Below, one piece after another: positions 1 through 10,624 of a stretch of 64,000 bases of DNA. The notes under the pieces are model-generated. The model did not search any database and was not told the DNA's origin. It worked only from the letters and a program-made list of their open reading frames with translations. Where the stretch lies: assembly GCA_009103225.1 (NCBI GenBank), contig RHPI01002990.1:405089-469088 (forward strand), read 5' to 3'. Source of the DNA: Chlorokybus atmophyticus (taxonomy: Eukaryota; Streptophyta; Chlorokybophyceae; Chlorokybales; Chlorokybaceae). A program made the translations under genes and the position numbers. Numbering within the stretch: the stretch's first letter is position 1; every line of letters starts with the position of its first letter.

Positions 1-780
1 TGAGTTGGTTGCCGTGCTATGCGTCTTTCAATCTCTTGTAATAACTCGTGCATGGCGCTCACCCGCTTCTAAACAACATCGGTTGCTCGTAATAGGTTTA
101 CTGGTGCACGTGTTTTGAAAAAATGTGAAGCATGCAATCAAAGGAGAATGCAGTCATCGCCATGGCTTTCTTTGTGTGTCTCGTCAACATGTTCCACCTC
201 ATGAAGGTGGAGAATGTCATATGTTGCGCTCTTGTGAAGCTTCGCGGCGCGCTGTGGCTGCATTTAATGTATAAAGTTTCAAATATACTATAATGTACAT
301 ATGATATTTCAAGTGCAGCACCATCAGCGTGTGCACGGAAGTAGAAAAAAGCATGCGGATATGTTGCAGACTGCCGAGAAGATGGCACAGATGCGAATGC
401 AAAGCACGCAGAGTGCGTCCATGCCTTGTCGGATTTCATAGACATGAGTGCATGAAGCAGCCTGCGCCACTCTTGAGCGCGATTGATGTGCTGCCGATGG
501 CTTTTACCGGATAGGTGGAAAGGACCCAAGCGCTTATGCGCAAACGTCTCACCTTCAACCTCTTACAGATGACCGCTCTCCCCGACTCTCTTTTTGATCG
601 TTGCAAATCCGCTACACGTTGCTGTACATGTGTGCATCATAATGCACTTGAACGTTTAATGACGGCTGCTACTCAGGATGTGGAGTCTTTACACAGCCCC
701 TCGTCATCGAGCTACGTCATGTTAATTACAATGTATGCTACAAATACTCATGATCCATGTTCCTTGCCATTATATATTTA
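1..780 (+). pseudogene. Decayed unit of the 3'-exon tandem array (unit 0, cut by window edge)
   Basis: No intact reading frame. The opening bases (tgccgtgctatgcgtcttt, then aactcgtgcatggcgctcac) repeat motifs that recur upstream of the next units near 1000-1060 and 2420-2470. Around 679-713 the stretch reading gatgtggagtctttacacag followed by cccctcgtcatc matches the start of the last exon of the long family copy near 33528-33556. The piece is therefore a degenerate copy of the 3' end of the unidentified gene family. Function is unlikely. The assignment is by eye, not by alignment. Confidence 0.4.
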
Positions 781-939
781 AAATTGACGTTCAATTCGCA
801 AGGAATATAGATCATAGAAGCGCATATGCATCCTTGCCTTGGAATTGATTGCGGAGCCTTGCGAAGTTGTTGAATTTTTGCCAGGTAAAAGAATGCTTAA
901 ACGATTTTCGAGTATGGGCTTCAGATGGATGCGATGCGT

Positions 940-2060
940 TACTGTCGAGATGAATAACATAATGCTGCACACGACACGCATTGTCCAAATGCGTCAATTG
1001 TCGTGCTGTGCATTCTGCAATCTCTCTTTATAACTCGTGCATAGTCACCATGCACTATGAGCACGGTGCTCACATTCTATTACTGCACTCGCGTCATCTT
1101 AAAATAACGTGGGCGTCTTTACAATCGTTGAACTTGACGAGTTGAGCGCCCGTCACATCATCGCTGGCAAGCGGAATGCAAAGGCAATTTCTGGAGGGGC
1201 GGGTTTGGTTTGGCCACCCAGCGTAAAACAACATGCATCAATTCATTTTCGGTGCAGCAACAAGCTCCCCTTGCTTGTGCACGTATTCATGCATTAGCTT
1301 CGGTTTGCCCAACACCGGTATCAAAACCGCAAAATCTTGAGGCCACATGGGGCCTCAATCCTCGCATCATCGATGTGACGTGGGACGACCATGCTAAGCG
1401 CGCATTGCAGCTGTAAGTAGTAGTGGACGTTGACAATGTCTATTACAGCAATTGGATTGCTGCACATCCAGCCTGCACACATAGGCACACGCACATGTGC
1501 AAGCGCATGCAAGGGCGTGCTTTGAACAGTGCCTACACACATGCACGTACACGCATTTCATGATACTTTAGCACATGTGACGCGCATGTTGCACGGACTT
1601 TTAAAGCTGAGTGCTGCACTGAAACAGGAAGAACCGACTGGAGTAGGCTGATGCTCCATGCAGGCGGCTAAAATAAGCCATTTTAAAATCTGTTGCACAC
1701 ACGCGCTCATCAGAGGACCGCTGCAGCATCACCCAGCTTCTCATTGCCCGTTTTGCAGCGCTTGCTTCGTGCAATGCACGATGTGGGCGCGGAATGTTGT
1801 GCACATTTGCGGCAGTACTTTAAAAGAGGCGGGAGCTTACGTCGCTGCACGAGGTGCCAAGTTCAAGGCGTTTTGCGCTTCGGAAGGGTTGATAAACACA
1901 TACACGACGGGCAAGTTTGCAGCGCTTTACAAGGCTCATTTTCCTCGTGCGGCTGAAGCCAACATCGGGCAGCATTCATTTAGCACTCAACTACTTTTAT
2001 CTGGTCTACTTTGGGCTTTGCTAGGTGCGGATTGGGCATTTATTTGAAGAAGTGTTCACT
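940..2060 (+). pseudogene. Decayed unit 1 of the 3'-exon tandem array
   Basis: Translation from about 1109 gives GVFTIVELDELSARHI and KRNAKA, then NKLPLLV after a frame change, then WGLNPRIIDVTWDDHAKRA. These match the exon at 31796-32118 of the long family copy (GVSTTAELDDFTTRHITA, NKLPLLVQIF, WGLNPRIIIGAAWDDYAERA). A donor-like gtaagt follows at 1415. A second exon remnant near 1650-1960 (ARNVVHICGSTLKEAGAYVA) matches ARNAIHIVGVTTLEEAGAWA in the 32259-32919 exon, but with a large internal deletion. Frames are interrupted, so this is read as a pseudogene fragment carrying the original exon-intron layout, which argues for DNA-level duplication rather than retrocopying. Confidence 0.6.
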
Positions 2061-2349
2061 ATTGCTTTGATCGCTAATGTCTTAGCACGCTGACCAACAC
2101 CAGATACATTGTATCAGGTATGAACATATGAGATTATGGATCAATAATCCTTGCGGTTGAGACTAAAGTTGGGTTTAAAGTTCATTCTCACGTAATCATG
2201 CAAGGCGCATGCATATTTGCCTTGCGATTTATTGCGGAGGCTCTAAAAATGTAGCGATTCAACTTTTGCCGTTTCAAAGAACGCGCTAAAAACGCTCAGA
2301 TTTGTGCACACAAGTCGTGTCTCAAAAAGTGACTTTGTTTGTTTACATG

Positions 2350-3400
2350 CAACGCGTCAATGTAAAAATGAACAACATGATGACGCACATGACACGCATT
2401 GTCCCAAAGTGTATGTTGCCGTGCTGTGCATCTCGTAAACACAGACTATAGCTCGTGCATGGTGCTCGCATGCTGTTAGACATTATGGGTGTCTCCACGA
2501 GCAAGAAACTCCACGAGTTTAGTGCCTGCAACATCATCGCCAACAAGCGGAATGCAGAGGCAATGTGGGAGGGGCGGGTTTAGACTGACCACCTGGCGTT
2601 TGCGAGCCAGAGGTTGCGGAGGCAGCAGCCGCGTTGCAATTGTGTAGGCGCGCAATGCCGTTTAAATCACCAATGTCAGCTTGAAAGAGGAGCTTGGGAC
2701 GCTGCACGAGGTGCCAGCTCCAAGGCGTTTTGCGCTGCTGAAGGGTTAATTGACACATACAAGACGGGCAAGCTTGCAACATATTGCAAGGCTCATTCTC
2801 GTCGCGCAACAGCGAGCAGCCGCAATTGACACCTTAAGCTTGCCAGGCGGAGAAGTTGGACGACATTGGTAAGGAGATATTGCAAGTGAGCGCACACTAA
2901 CGCAAAAATGAGGACATCATTCTTCGAGAGCTGATGTGTGATGACTAAAGCTATTTTTTAACACGCAATGTGTTGATGAACGACAATGTGCATGATGTTG
3001 GTTATGCTCATATCAATTTGTTTTGTATGTTACCATTAAGAGGACAGCAACAATGATAACAACGAAGGGGGCGGACTTTATGTGGACCAGCACGTCCTTA
3101 TGTGACAAGAGAGGAGATAAAGACACAGCTAACACGTCAATTGGCTTGCACATTTGCTGCTGCTGCTACATAAAGCAATAACTAGCCATCTTATCATTCT
3201 CGGTGGTGAGTTGTTGTTGTGGTGGTGGTTGTTGTCATTACAAGTGTGTTGCAACTATTGTAGATATTGTAGCGCGCGTGTGTGCGTTCAAGCGCACTTG
3301 CGCGTGTGTGGGTGTGGCTAGAGTCCGAGAGTGGGTACACTACGGCGTTGATGTTTTATCGTGTTGACCGACATCAACTACGCCGTATTAAGTATACAAT
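2350..3400 (+). pseudogene. Decayed unit 2 of the 3'-exon tandem array
   Basis: The spacer and exon order of unit 1 repeats. At 2488 the sequence reads tgggtgtctccac, then the HIT/NKRN-type coding remnant and ggaggggcgggtt. At 2600-2820 the second exon is recognisable (ARGASSKAFCAAEGLIDTYK against ARGAKSKAFSAAEGLVEAYK in the long copy). The downstream parts near 2860-2950 and 3088-3250 parallel 32860-32940 and 33118-33260 of the long copy, including ggaccagcacgtcctt. Stops and frameshifts are frequent. The spacing to unit 1 is about 1.37 kb. A short hairpin remnant (3341-3354 with 3371-3387) lies at its downstream end. Confidence 0.55.
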
Positions 3401-3584
3401 AATTCAGATTTGAAATTTGCCTTTGAAAGTTCATTCGGATAACGTCATGTAAGGTGCACGCATCGTTGCATCAATTACAAGGCCTTGCAAAATGTTAATG
3501 AATGACTTTTTGCCACGGCAAAATAGCTCAAACATATGTGCACACAAGTCGCAATCCGGATGTTAACATGTTTGGCAACCGCAA

Positions 3585-3834
3585 CATGTTAATGTCGACA
3601 TGAACAACGACACGTACTGTCTGCGTGTGTTGGATGCCGTGCCAAACATCTTTTCATCATCCGAAATAACCCGTGACGGTGCTCGCAAACCGCTACATAA
3701 CATGGGTATCTTTGGAATCCATGAACTTGATGAGTTCATTGCTCGTCACATCACCGCCGACAAGCATAATACGAAAGCAATGTAGGAGGAGCGGCTCAAA
3801 TCTAATCATCAAGCGTATAGCAACATCATCACAC
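3585..3834 (+). pseudogene. Unit 3 of the tandem array, left part, interrupted by the transposon
   Basis: Translation near 3710 gives ESMNLMSSLL in one frame and GIFGIHELDEFIARHITADK in another; the latter matches the family motif VSTTAELDDFTTRHITA. The following bases (ggaggagcggctc, then aagcgtatagcaacat) are a diverged form of ggaggggcgggtt and cagcgtaaaacaacat in unit 1. Homology stops where the transposon's inverted repeat begins. The matching right part probably resumes near 16036. Confidence 0.5.
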
Positions 3835-3870
3835 GGCGCCTGCAGCAGAATCCGTTCTCGGCACAAGCCA
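3835..3870 (+). repeat. Left terminal inverted repeat of the transposon
   Basis: It starts GGCGCCTGCAG and, after six poorly matching bases, continues CCGTTCTCGGCACAAGC. It pairs with the reverse complement of 15970-16005. An additional inverted match, atagcaacat at 3817-3826 with atgttgctat at 16012-16021, leaves the exact outer boundary uncertain by about 20 bases. Confidence 0.75.
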
Positions 3871-4315
3871 GTTGTGCCGTCAGCGGCACCTGCCTTCGAG
3901 TTCTGCGAGCAGTTCTTCTTCCAAGACGGCACAAGTCGCTTTGTGCCGGCAGAGGATCGTAAGTCACCATCTGTCAGCCGGCACAAGCTGGTTACTGCCG
4001 CTGACGGGGCAAACTGCGTTGGGCCGACCTCGGCACAGCAGTACTTCTAACGTCTTCGGCACAGCAGCGACCCCACCGTCTTCGGCACAGCAGCGCTTAT
4101 GCCGTCTTCGGCACAATAGCACTTCTGCCGACTTCGGCACAGCAGCGATCCTATCGTCTGCGGCACAGCAACGATCCTGCCGTTTTCGGCACAATAGCAC
4201 TTCTGCCGACTTCGGCACAGCAGCGCTTCTGCCGTCTTCGGCACAGTAGCACTTCTGCCGACGTCGGCACAGCAGCAGCAGCAGTCGTGCCGTTGACGGC
4301 ACAGCTCCTGGTGTG
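3851..4315. repeat. Left subterminal array of CGGCACA motifs
   Basis: About fifteen copies of CGGCACA or its complement TGCCG occur in 465 bases. From 4045 on they form a 30-33 base tandem of the type cttcTGCCGtctTCGGCACAgcag, so each unit is an imperfect palindrome with a 3-6 base centre. Such arrays are the expected binding sites of an element-encoded DNA-binding protein. That role is inference from En/Spm TNPA. Confidence 0.75.
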
Positions 4316-4399
4316 TCGACCTCGGTGGACCAGCAGTCATTTGATAACGGCCCAGCCATTCATTCCAACATTAGCAGCACAATATAGCAGGCATATGCA

Positions 4400-4672
4400 G
4401 GCAAATTGCAGGCAGTTTTCCTGGTAAAGAAATCTTAACCTCATATGGAGTTTACATTGTACCATGTACTCTTAACTAGTACTAGAATAGGCTCCAATTG
4501 TTTGCAAGAAGCTAACTGCTACCAGGAAGCTAACTGCTGGTAGCAAGCTAAACTGTTAGCAAGAAGTCAGACTTTTAGCAGGAAGCTAGACTGGCGGCTG
4601 CAAGGAAGCTGCATGGAAGCTAGACTGGGTGCTGCAAAAAAGTTGAGCGAAGGTCTTCACCTTGGTACCCAA
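4400..4672. repeat. Short imperfect tandem repeat between left array and SAM gene
   Basis: The stretch 4500-4630 repeats gcaagaagctaactgctacc-like units of roughly 18-20 bases (aggaagctaactgctgg, agcaggaagctagactgg). It lies just downstream of the stop of the minus-strand SAM gene. No coding signal is seen. Confidence 0.4.
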
Positions 4673-7170
4673 TTATGGACCGGGTTGGCGCTTGGCTTGA
4701 CTATTCCAGTGCCAGCCATAGCGTGCTTCTCCAGAGTCATCCTGTACCAGCCAGCGCTTGTTGACTGCAAATGTAACAAGCATGAGACCGATCTGCGAGT
4801 CAGTGAACTTTGCAAGCAGATGGTCCTCCTTCGGTAGCCTCCCAATCTGCGTCCCGTATGTCCCCCTCCAGGAAGTGTACACCTCCAGCAAGCTCTCGCG
4901 GTTGGGAACATTGGCGCACAAGGTATTGCAGCAGATGCTAGCCAAGTGCATGAGGTGGTCAGAGCAACGATTGATCTGCAAGCAAGCATTGTTACAAGTG
5001 TGCATCATGCAAGCATGCTGCACACGTTACAGCCCACTGCAACGTTCTTACCCTCTGATTGATGTCATGCTGGTCTTCTGGCTGCACGCGCTTGTCAACC
5101 ACGAGCGCGCGAACGCATCTTGGGGTGACTTCTGCAATGCAGTCGCCTGAAGAGCAGTCTGAGCAAGGGCAGACTGCAGACGGGGCTACCAAGGATGCAG
5201 GCCAAGCACAACTGCGTCCCTGCATCACTCAAGCAGCCGCATTGCATGTCACGCATATAATCTTCCTTGCAGTTACGCTTGCAATGTGCTGTGCCGCAGC
5301 ACACACTCTACTACGCTCACCAAGATATTGCTGCACAAGTGCTCGTCCCCGGTCATCTGGCCAGCATACCCGTCCGTGTCACGTACTGGCATGTAGACGC
5401 GTTGATCACCGATACCCTTGGCGTTGTACCACTCCAGCACCTTCACTTTGTAGCTGCGCCAAGGAGTCTCTTGCTCAAGCACCTCCAGTACTTGACCGCG
5501 CCCAACAGCCACAACCCTGCGGCTGCTGCTGCCGCTGGTGCTTGCAGCATCTCCTGCGGGTCTGCAGCACCAGCCGCATATGAATTCCTTACGAGTGCGG
5601 GTGCAAAGGCCTTGTGCAAGAGGATAAATGGCGTACCTGAAAGCCACCCAGTCCTCACGCAGCTGCGCTTGAGAAGGCGGCTCAGCAGTCAACAAGGCAA
5701 GCAGCACAGCATTTTGGCTGGAGGGAAAGTCTGCAACGGTGAAATGTGGGCCAAGCCCGTAGTCTGTGCGCGAGCGGCGTGGAGCTGGCTCCTCTGCGTC
5801 AGCGCGCTTCTCAGCGCGTGCAGCGCGCATCTTCTCCTTGCGCTGCTCACGGGTCAAGCCTACCGTTTCGCCTGGCGTTAATGGATGGCCCCGTCTTGCA
5901 TTATCCACAAACCGGCGGATTTGCTCACGAATCCATTCTGCAAACAAGAGGCAGTGAGCAGTCATTCTGCAGGAAGCACAAGACATCTGGCAGGTGGCAT
6001 ATAAACGCACATGCACATAGGCAGACGCAGATTACTTACTTGCAGGCCAGCGCAATGTCTGTCCGTTGATCTCCAGCGGAGTGTGATTCTGCATTACATC
6101 CGCCACCACCTCCTCCCTCATGTCATAATCTGGGCCGGCCCGATTGAAGCTCCTGCCAACACAGTGGTCTGGGAACTTGGCCCACAGCTTCTCCTTTAGA
6201 AGCTTGCGGTTGTCCTCCTGTATTCTCCACTGTGTCTCGTCCTTCTTCTTCAAGTAAGCTTGCCCATTTAGCTCTAGTCCCCTAGGCTTGTCAGCGACAG
6301 GGGCAAAGCACTTTTCCTCCAGCTTTGCCTTCTTGACTGCCTCTGACTCGTCTTCGCAGTTAACTTCATCAACAGCTCCTGCGCACAAGGCCAACAGTCA
6401 GCGCATGGCACTTGCAAAAGAGAGCAAAGCAAGCAGAGCTTTAGCCAAGCTGCAGCTTCAGCTATGTTGCAGTTGCGGCTTGGCTAACGCTGTTGCTTGA
6501 CTGAAGCTGCAGACCGAAGCGTACAAAATACAGCAAGTAGAGCTTCACCCAACCTACCACTCCAGCTAAACTGCAGCTGCGGCTTGGCTGAGGCTCTGCT
6601 TGGTAGAAAGCCGATATGCAGCTTTTACTCAAGCTGCAGCTCCAGCCAAGCCGCAGGTTCAATTGAGTTGTAGTTTCAGCTTGACTGAAGCTGCAGACCA
6701 AAGCATACCAATGAGCAAGCAGAGCTTCAGCTGCAGGAGCAATTAAGTTGCACCAGCAGCTTGGCAGCAGACTAGTTGAAAGCAAGCACACCTGTGTCCC
6801 CAGGTTGTGCTCCCGCCTCGTCTTGCTCCTCTTCATCTTCAGCTTGCAACCTCGGCTCATCCCTGTTTAACTTCTGCACGTCTTCAAGGATCCGCGAAGC
6901 AATGCTCAGCCTAGGTGTGATCTGTGCAAGAATTTCTGCTGAGAGGCTGTAGTAAGCTTCTCCATCAATCTCTTCCTCCTTGAACTTCTCCGCTATTGCT
7001 TGTGCACTTGGAACCCCTCTCAACAATTTAGCTACCCGTTTGGAGATAAGCTCAACGCTCATCCTATACACTGACATTGTGCTTGAGAGCAGCACACAAC
7101 CTTGCAGCTTGGTAGCAGCTAGAAACAGCTTCCAGCACCGCAACCTAGCAAGTAGGCCCGGAAACGCCAA
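4673..7170 (-). CDS. Transposon-encoded SAM-domain protein
   Basis: Five exons are supported: 6792-7170, 6040-6378, 5321-5937, 5052 to about 5190, and 4673-4975. Introns 1, 2 and 4 have GT-AG borders and matching phase. The junction between exons 3 and 4 is unresolved. Exon 1 carries a SAM-like fold signature (FKEEEIDGEAYYSLSAEIL, then SRILEDVQKL), a domain used for protein self-association. Exon 2 is charged and Lys/Glu-rich. Exon 3 has an Arg/Lys-rich segment (TREQRKEKMRAARAEKRADA). Exon 4 seems to have a Cys cluster (CPCSDCSSGDC). The start may be 7170 or MSVYRMSV at 7077, which lies directly before the SAM core. It is divergent from the BED-finger gene and lies inside the element, so it is probably an accessory factor for DNA binding or complex assembly. 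The role is inference; no homologue is named. Confidence 0.65.
6430..6790. repeat. Intron of the SAM gene with a degenerate internal repeat
   Basis: The 6379-6791 intron is filled with variants of gaagctgcagcttcagct and ccaagccgcag on both strands. For example, gactgaagctgcagaccgaag near 6499 recurs near 6681 as gactgaagctgcagaccaaag. It looks like decayed tandem duplication and has no coding signal. Confidence 0.45.
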
Positions 7171-7476
7171 GACGCAAAACAGTCAACCACCGATTTCACT
7201 CCCGCCACCACCTTCACTACCGCCACCTCCGCCGCCGCCACCGCCGCCGCCGAAGCACTGCGGACAGCTGTGCTTCTTCGGAGTCTTACTGCGCAGAAGT
7301 CAGCTGCGCACAAGTTAGGGTAGGGTTAGGGTTAGGGTTAGGATTCCTGAGTAATAAATTGCCACAGCAGCATACATAGGACATACAACTGGCTATTCCT
7401 GTGTGTGGCGGCGGCGTGCTTGGTGGCCTCGGTTTGTGAAGCGTTGAGCTGTTGCAGCGTATTGAGCATAGCAAGC
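7171..7476. promoter_or_regulatory. Divergent promoter region with (TTAGGG)n tract
   Basis: This 306-base interval separates the head-to-head SAM and BED-finger genes, so it should drive both. It contains a CCACC/GCCGCC-rich stretch (7196-7255) and a TTAGGG tract at 7315-7342 (about four units, one missing a T). Telo-box-like sequences act in plant promoters; whether they do so here is not known. The tract is far too short and internal to be a chromosome end. Confidence 0.45.
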
Positions 7477-10400
7477 ATGAAGGGCAAGGCAGAGGCTAGT
7501 GCATACTGGCAGTCTGGTGCAGAGCAGCCTTGGCGCTGCAAATATTGTCAAGTCTTGTTGCAGAGGTCCGTTGTCAGCAAGGTCAAGCAGCACATTGGCT
7601 CCCTCACCTGCACCAAGATTCGTGTGGGCCCTGAACAGTTTGAGAAACTGCCAGGAGCAACGCCCAAGGAGAAGCTCCCTCACGGCTCCGAGTTGCAGCA
7701 GCTCACCGACCAAGTTGTGCAGCAGATAAAGGTGAGCTTGCTTGGTTCATGCTTACATAGCTGCATTTTTGCAAGTTTTATTGTCTGTGTTCAAGCTGCT
7801 ATCTGTATGTATGCTGCTGCTGTAGGTATGCTGCTGCTAGCTGTATGTATCTCTGTCTGTGTATGCATCTCTGTCTGTTTATGTATCTTTAAAGCTGAAG
7901 TAACTACCCATACAGGACGGTGAGCACTTGGCAAAACCGGAAGATTGGGGACCTAGCGGCCCCCCCGAAGGTTGGAAGCTGGAGAAGACTTCAACCGGGC
8001 ACAAATGGGTGTACACGCATCCTCCCAATCCAGCTGCATCAGAGCAGAAGGACAAGGGGAAGGAGGAGGAGCAGGAGGAGGAGCAGGAGGTGTCGGATGA
8101 GGAGGAATCAGAGGAGGAGGAACCACCAGCAGCTGAGACCCCAGCAAAAAAGCCAAGACAAGAATCATCCTCCAAGAAGAACGGCCAGCCTTCAGTTCCA
8201 CAAACGCCAGCAAAGTCTACCAAAGCAACGCGGTCTGGAAGTGTAAGCAAGCATCTACATGCAGCCAAGCTTGTGGATGTAGGGTCTGACGGATGCACAT
8301 TGACTGACTGAATGCATCTGCCCTGCAGGCGCATGTCAAGCCCACAGAACTGGCACACCCTACCTGGGTCATGGTGCTGGCCACCGAGGAGCTTGTGGAC
8401 AACTTGAACGAGGTAAGTCCACAACCCGGTCTTGATTGCTTCAGTTTGCGCTTCATTGGTGCATTTACGAATGGCACAGGCTGTCAAGAAGATGTCTTTA
8501 GTGTCTAAACGCGTGGAGAGAATGCTAGACCTTGCAGCTGAGGAAAAACAGAGCTTGCAACAATTGCGGAACACCATCCAAACGGAGAGATCACAGTCGC
8601 TGACTGTTCTTGACAACATGAATTCTTGTCGTGAAATCTTGAAGACTGAAAGAAAACAGCTAGACTTGGACAAGGTCTTTGGTGTGTTTACTCTTTGTGC
8701 ATTCTGCAGGGGATACACTGACTGGTACACTCACCTTGAGTTGTATGTGCTTGCAGGCAGCAGCCAAGGCTCTTCTGAAAGAAGCTGCCAGGGAGCACAA
8801 GGAGCTGCGCACTGCACGCGAAAAGCTGGAGAAAGAGCGCAAGGTGCTGGAGGACAGATTACGCAAAGAGGCAAACACTCCCTCAGCTCTGCTGCGCGAG
8901 ACCCATAACACCGTAAAGATCAACGAGCAGCACCTCTTGGAGATCAGGCGTATGCTGGCGGGTGGTCTTCAACAAGCTTCAACAAGTAGCTTCCATTCTC
9001 TGCCGGGACCCGAGGCGATGGAGGTGGAGGCGAGGAGCCAGCAGGAGCTGGAGGAGGAGAGGAGGAGGCAGGAGGAGGAGGCAGAAAGGAAGAGGCAGGA
9101 GGAGGAGGAGGAGGAGAGGAAGAAGAAGGAGGAGGAGGAGAGGAAGAAGAAGGAGGAGGAGGAGAGGAAGAGGAAGGAGGAGGAGGAGAGGAAGAGACAG
9201 GAGGCGGTCGCACGGCTACAACAGGAGGCTGCGCGCTTAGGGTTCGTCTTGAAGACGCCGGTGGATGAAGAGGAAGAAAAGGAGCAGCAGGCGGAGGAGC
9301 GGAAGAGGAGGCTGGAGGAGGAGACGAGAAAGAGGAGGGAGCAGGAGGAGAAAAAAAGGAGGGAGGAGGCGCTGTTACGGCTACAGCAGGAGGCTGCGCT
9401 ATTAGGGGTGACCGTGGCCCCACAGCCTTCAGATTCTGCTGCGGGGACCTCACAGCCTTCACCTTCCGCTACTTTAACTGCGTCGGAAGAACAAGAGCAG
9501 GAAGAACAATCTTCCAGTGACGAGGACGAGGAGAAAGAACCCGCTCCGGCTGCCACGACAGCTCCCGCTCCCGCTGCCACGACAGCTCCCGCTCCCGCTG
9601 CCACGACAGCTCCTGCTCGTAAGTTTTTATCAGTGAATGTGTGAGACTGCAGGAGAGACTGTAGGAGAGACTGTAGGAGAGACTGAGCTTGTTTATGTGT
9701 GTTAGCAAGAGAAAGAACTCGAATGCCAAGAACACATGGAGGGTAGGTCCGGTAAGATTAGCTCAAAAGATGGAGATTACCTGCTTGTGAGCTTGTGAAA
9801 GGTGATCGGTTGCTGTGGTTGCAGAAGCCGGCGAGGATGAGGAGCAGGAGGAGGAGGAGGTGCTGGGGGTTCCCCCGGGAAACGCATTCCTCGCGCTAGA
9901 GGAGTATCTGGCGCAGCAGCAGCTGCAGCAGCAGCAGCAGATAGTGCCAGCACCCCCACAAAACCCAGTTCAAGACATTGACCTCATGAGGCAAATGTCA
10001 GATCTGCAACAGAGGTACCAGGAGCGTGTCAGGCAGATCAGGACGTTGCAGGCCTGGCGGAGCAACATGTCGGAGTTAGTCAGGGAACAGGTAGAGGAGC
10101 GTGACAGGCAGATCAGGAGGTACAGGGCACAGCTTCAAGAGCGAGAGAGAGAGATCACAGCTTACCGCGCACAGCTCAATAGGTTGCAAGTGTCTCCAAC
10201 CTACGTTGTGCCTCAAGCATTGGAAGCAGTTCCAATGCCTTCTTCACCTCTCATTGCTATTCCCGCTCTGCTGCCTGGAGGTAGAGGAGCCATGTCTTTG
10301 CCTGCGATTCCCGAGGATACTACACCTCCAGCTGCTCGTCCTGCTCTGCTGCCTTCAGCTCCACGTGGACATGGGCACAGAGGTAGAGGTAGGGGCTTCT

Positions 10401-10501
10401 CGCTGGTCATGCATGGATCTTCAGCAGAGTCCACTGGCGGACAAGAAGCTGAACCTCCAACGAGACGACGAGGTGGTCCTCCACGCTGCAACACGCACTA
10501 G
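7477..10501 (+). CDS. Transposon-encoded BED-type zinc-finger, coiled-coil, RG-rich protein
   Basis: Six exons join in phase: 7477-7731, 7916-8242, 8329-8412, 8480-8674, 8757-9618, 9825-10501, giving about 799 residues. Residues ~20-45 hold WRCKYCQVLLQRSVV, KQHI and a following Cys, the C-x2-C...H pattern of BED/zinc-ribbon fingers in transposon proteins. Exon 2 has a WW/MBD-like stretch (PPEGWKLEKTSTGHKWVY), not firmly assigned, then an acidic tract. Exons 4-5 form a long coiled coil with Glu/Arg runs. Exon 5 ends in PAPAATTA repeats. Exon 6 has Gln-rich and coiled segments and an RG-rich tail (GHGHRGRGRG). The 9619-9824 intron has a gagactgtagga tandem repeat. A DNA-binding, oligomerising partner of the transposase is the likely role, by analogy with En/Spm TNPA; this is inference. 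Confidence 0.7.
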
Positions 10502-10624
10502 TTTGGTGATAGTTATGTGTAGATTGCGTGGCTTAGGAGCGACTTACAGTGATGCTGCTGTACATATATACAAGCCCTTTTCTGCTTGATACCAGACTGC
10601 ATGCCAAGGCACAGCTCACCTTAA

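Noticed and set aside
3872-4359. Cys/Ser-rich frames over the left subterminal array
   Set aside because: They reflect the CGGCACAGCAG tandem motif and occur on both strands.
7315-7342. Chromosome end / telomere
   Set aside because: Only about four units, internal, and flanked by intact transposon genes.
8944-9604. Long minus-strand open frames antisense to the Glu/Arg-rich exon
   Set aside because: They consist of Ser/Pro/Leu runs that mirror the GAG/GGA-rich coiled-coil exon on the other strand; the plus-strand frame is supported by splice phase.
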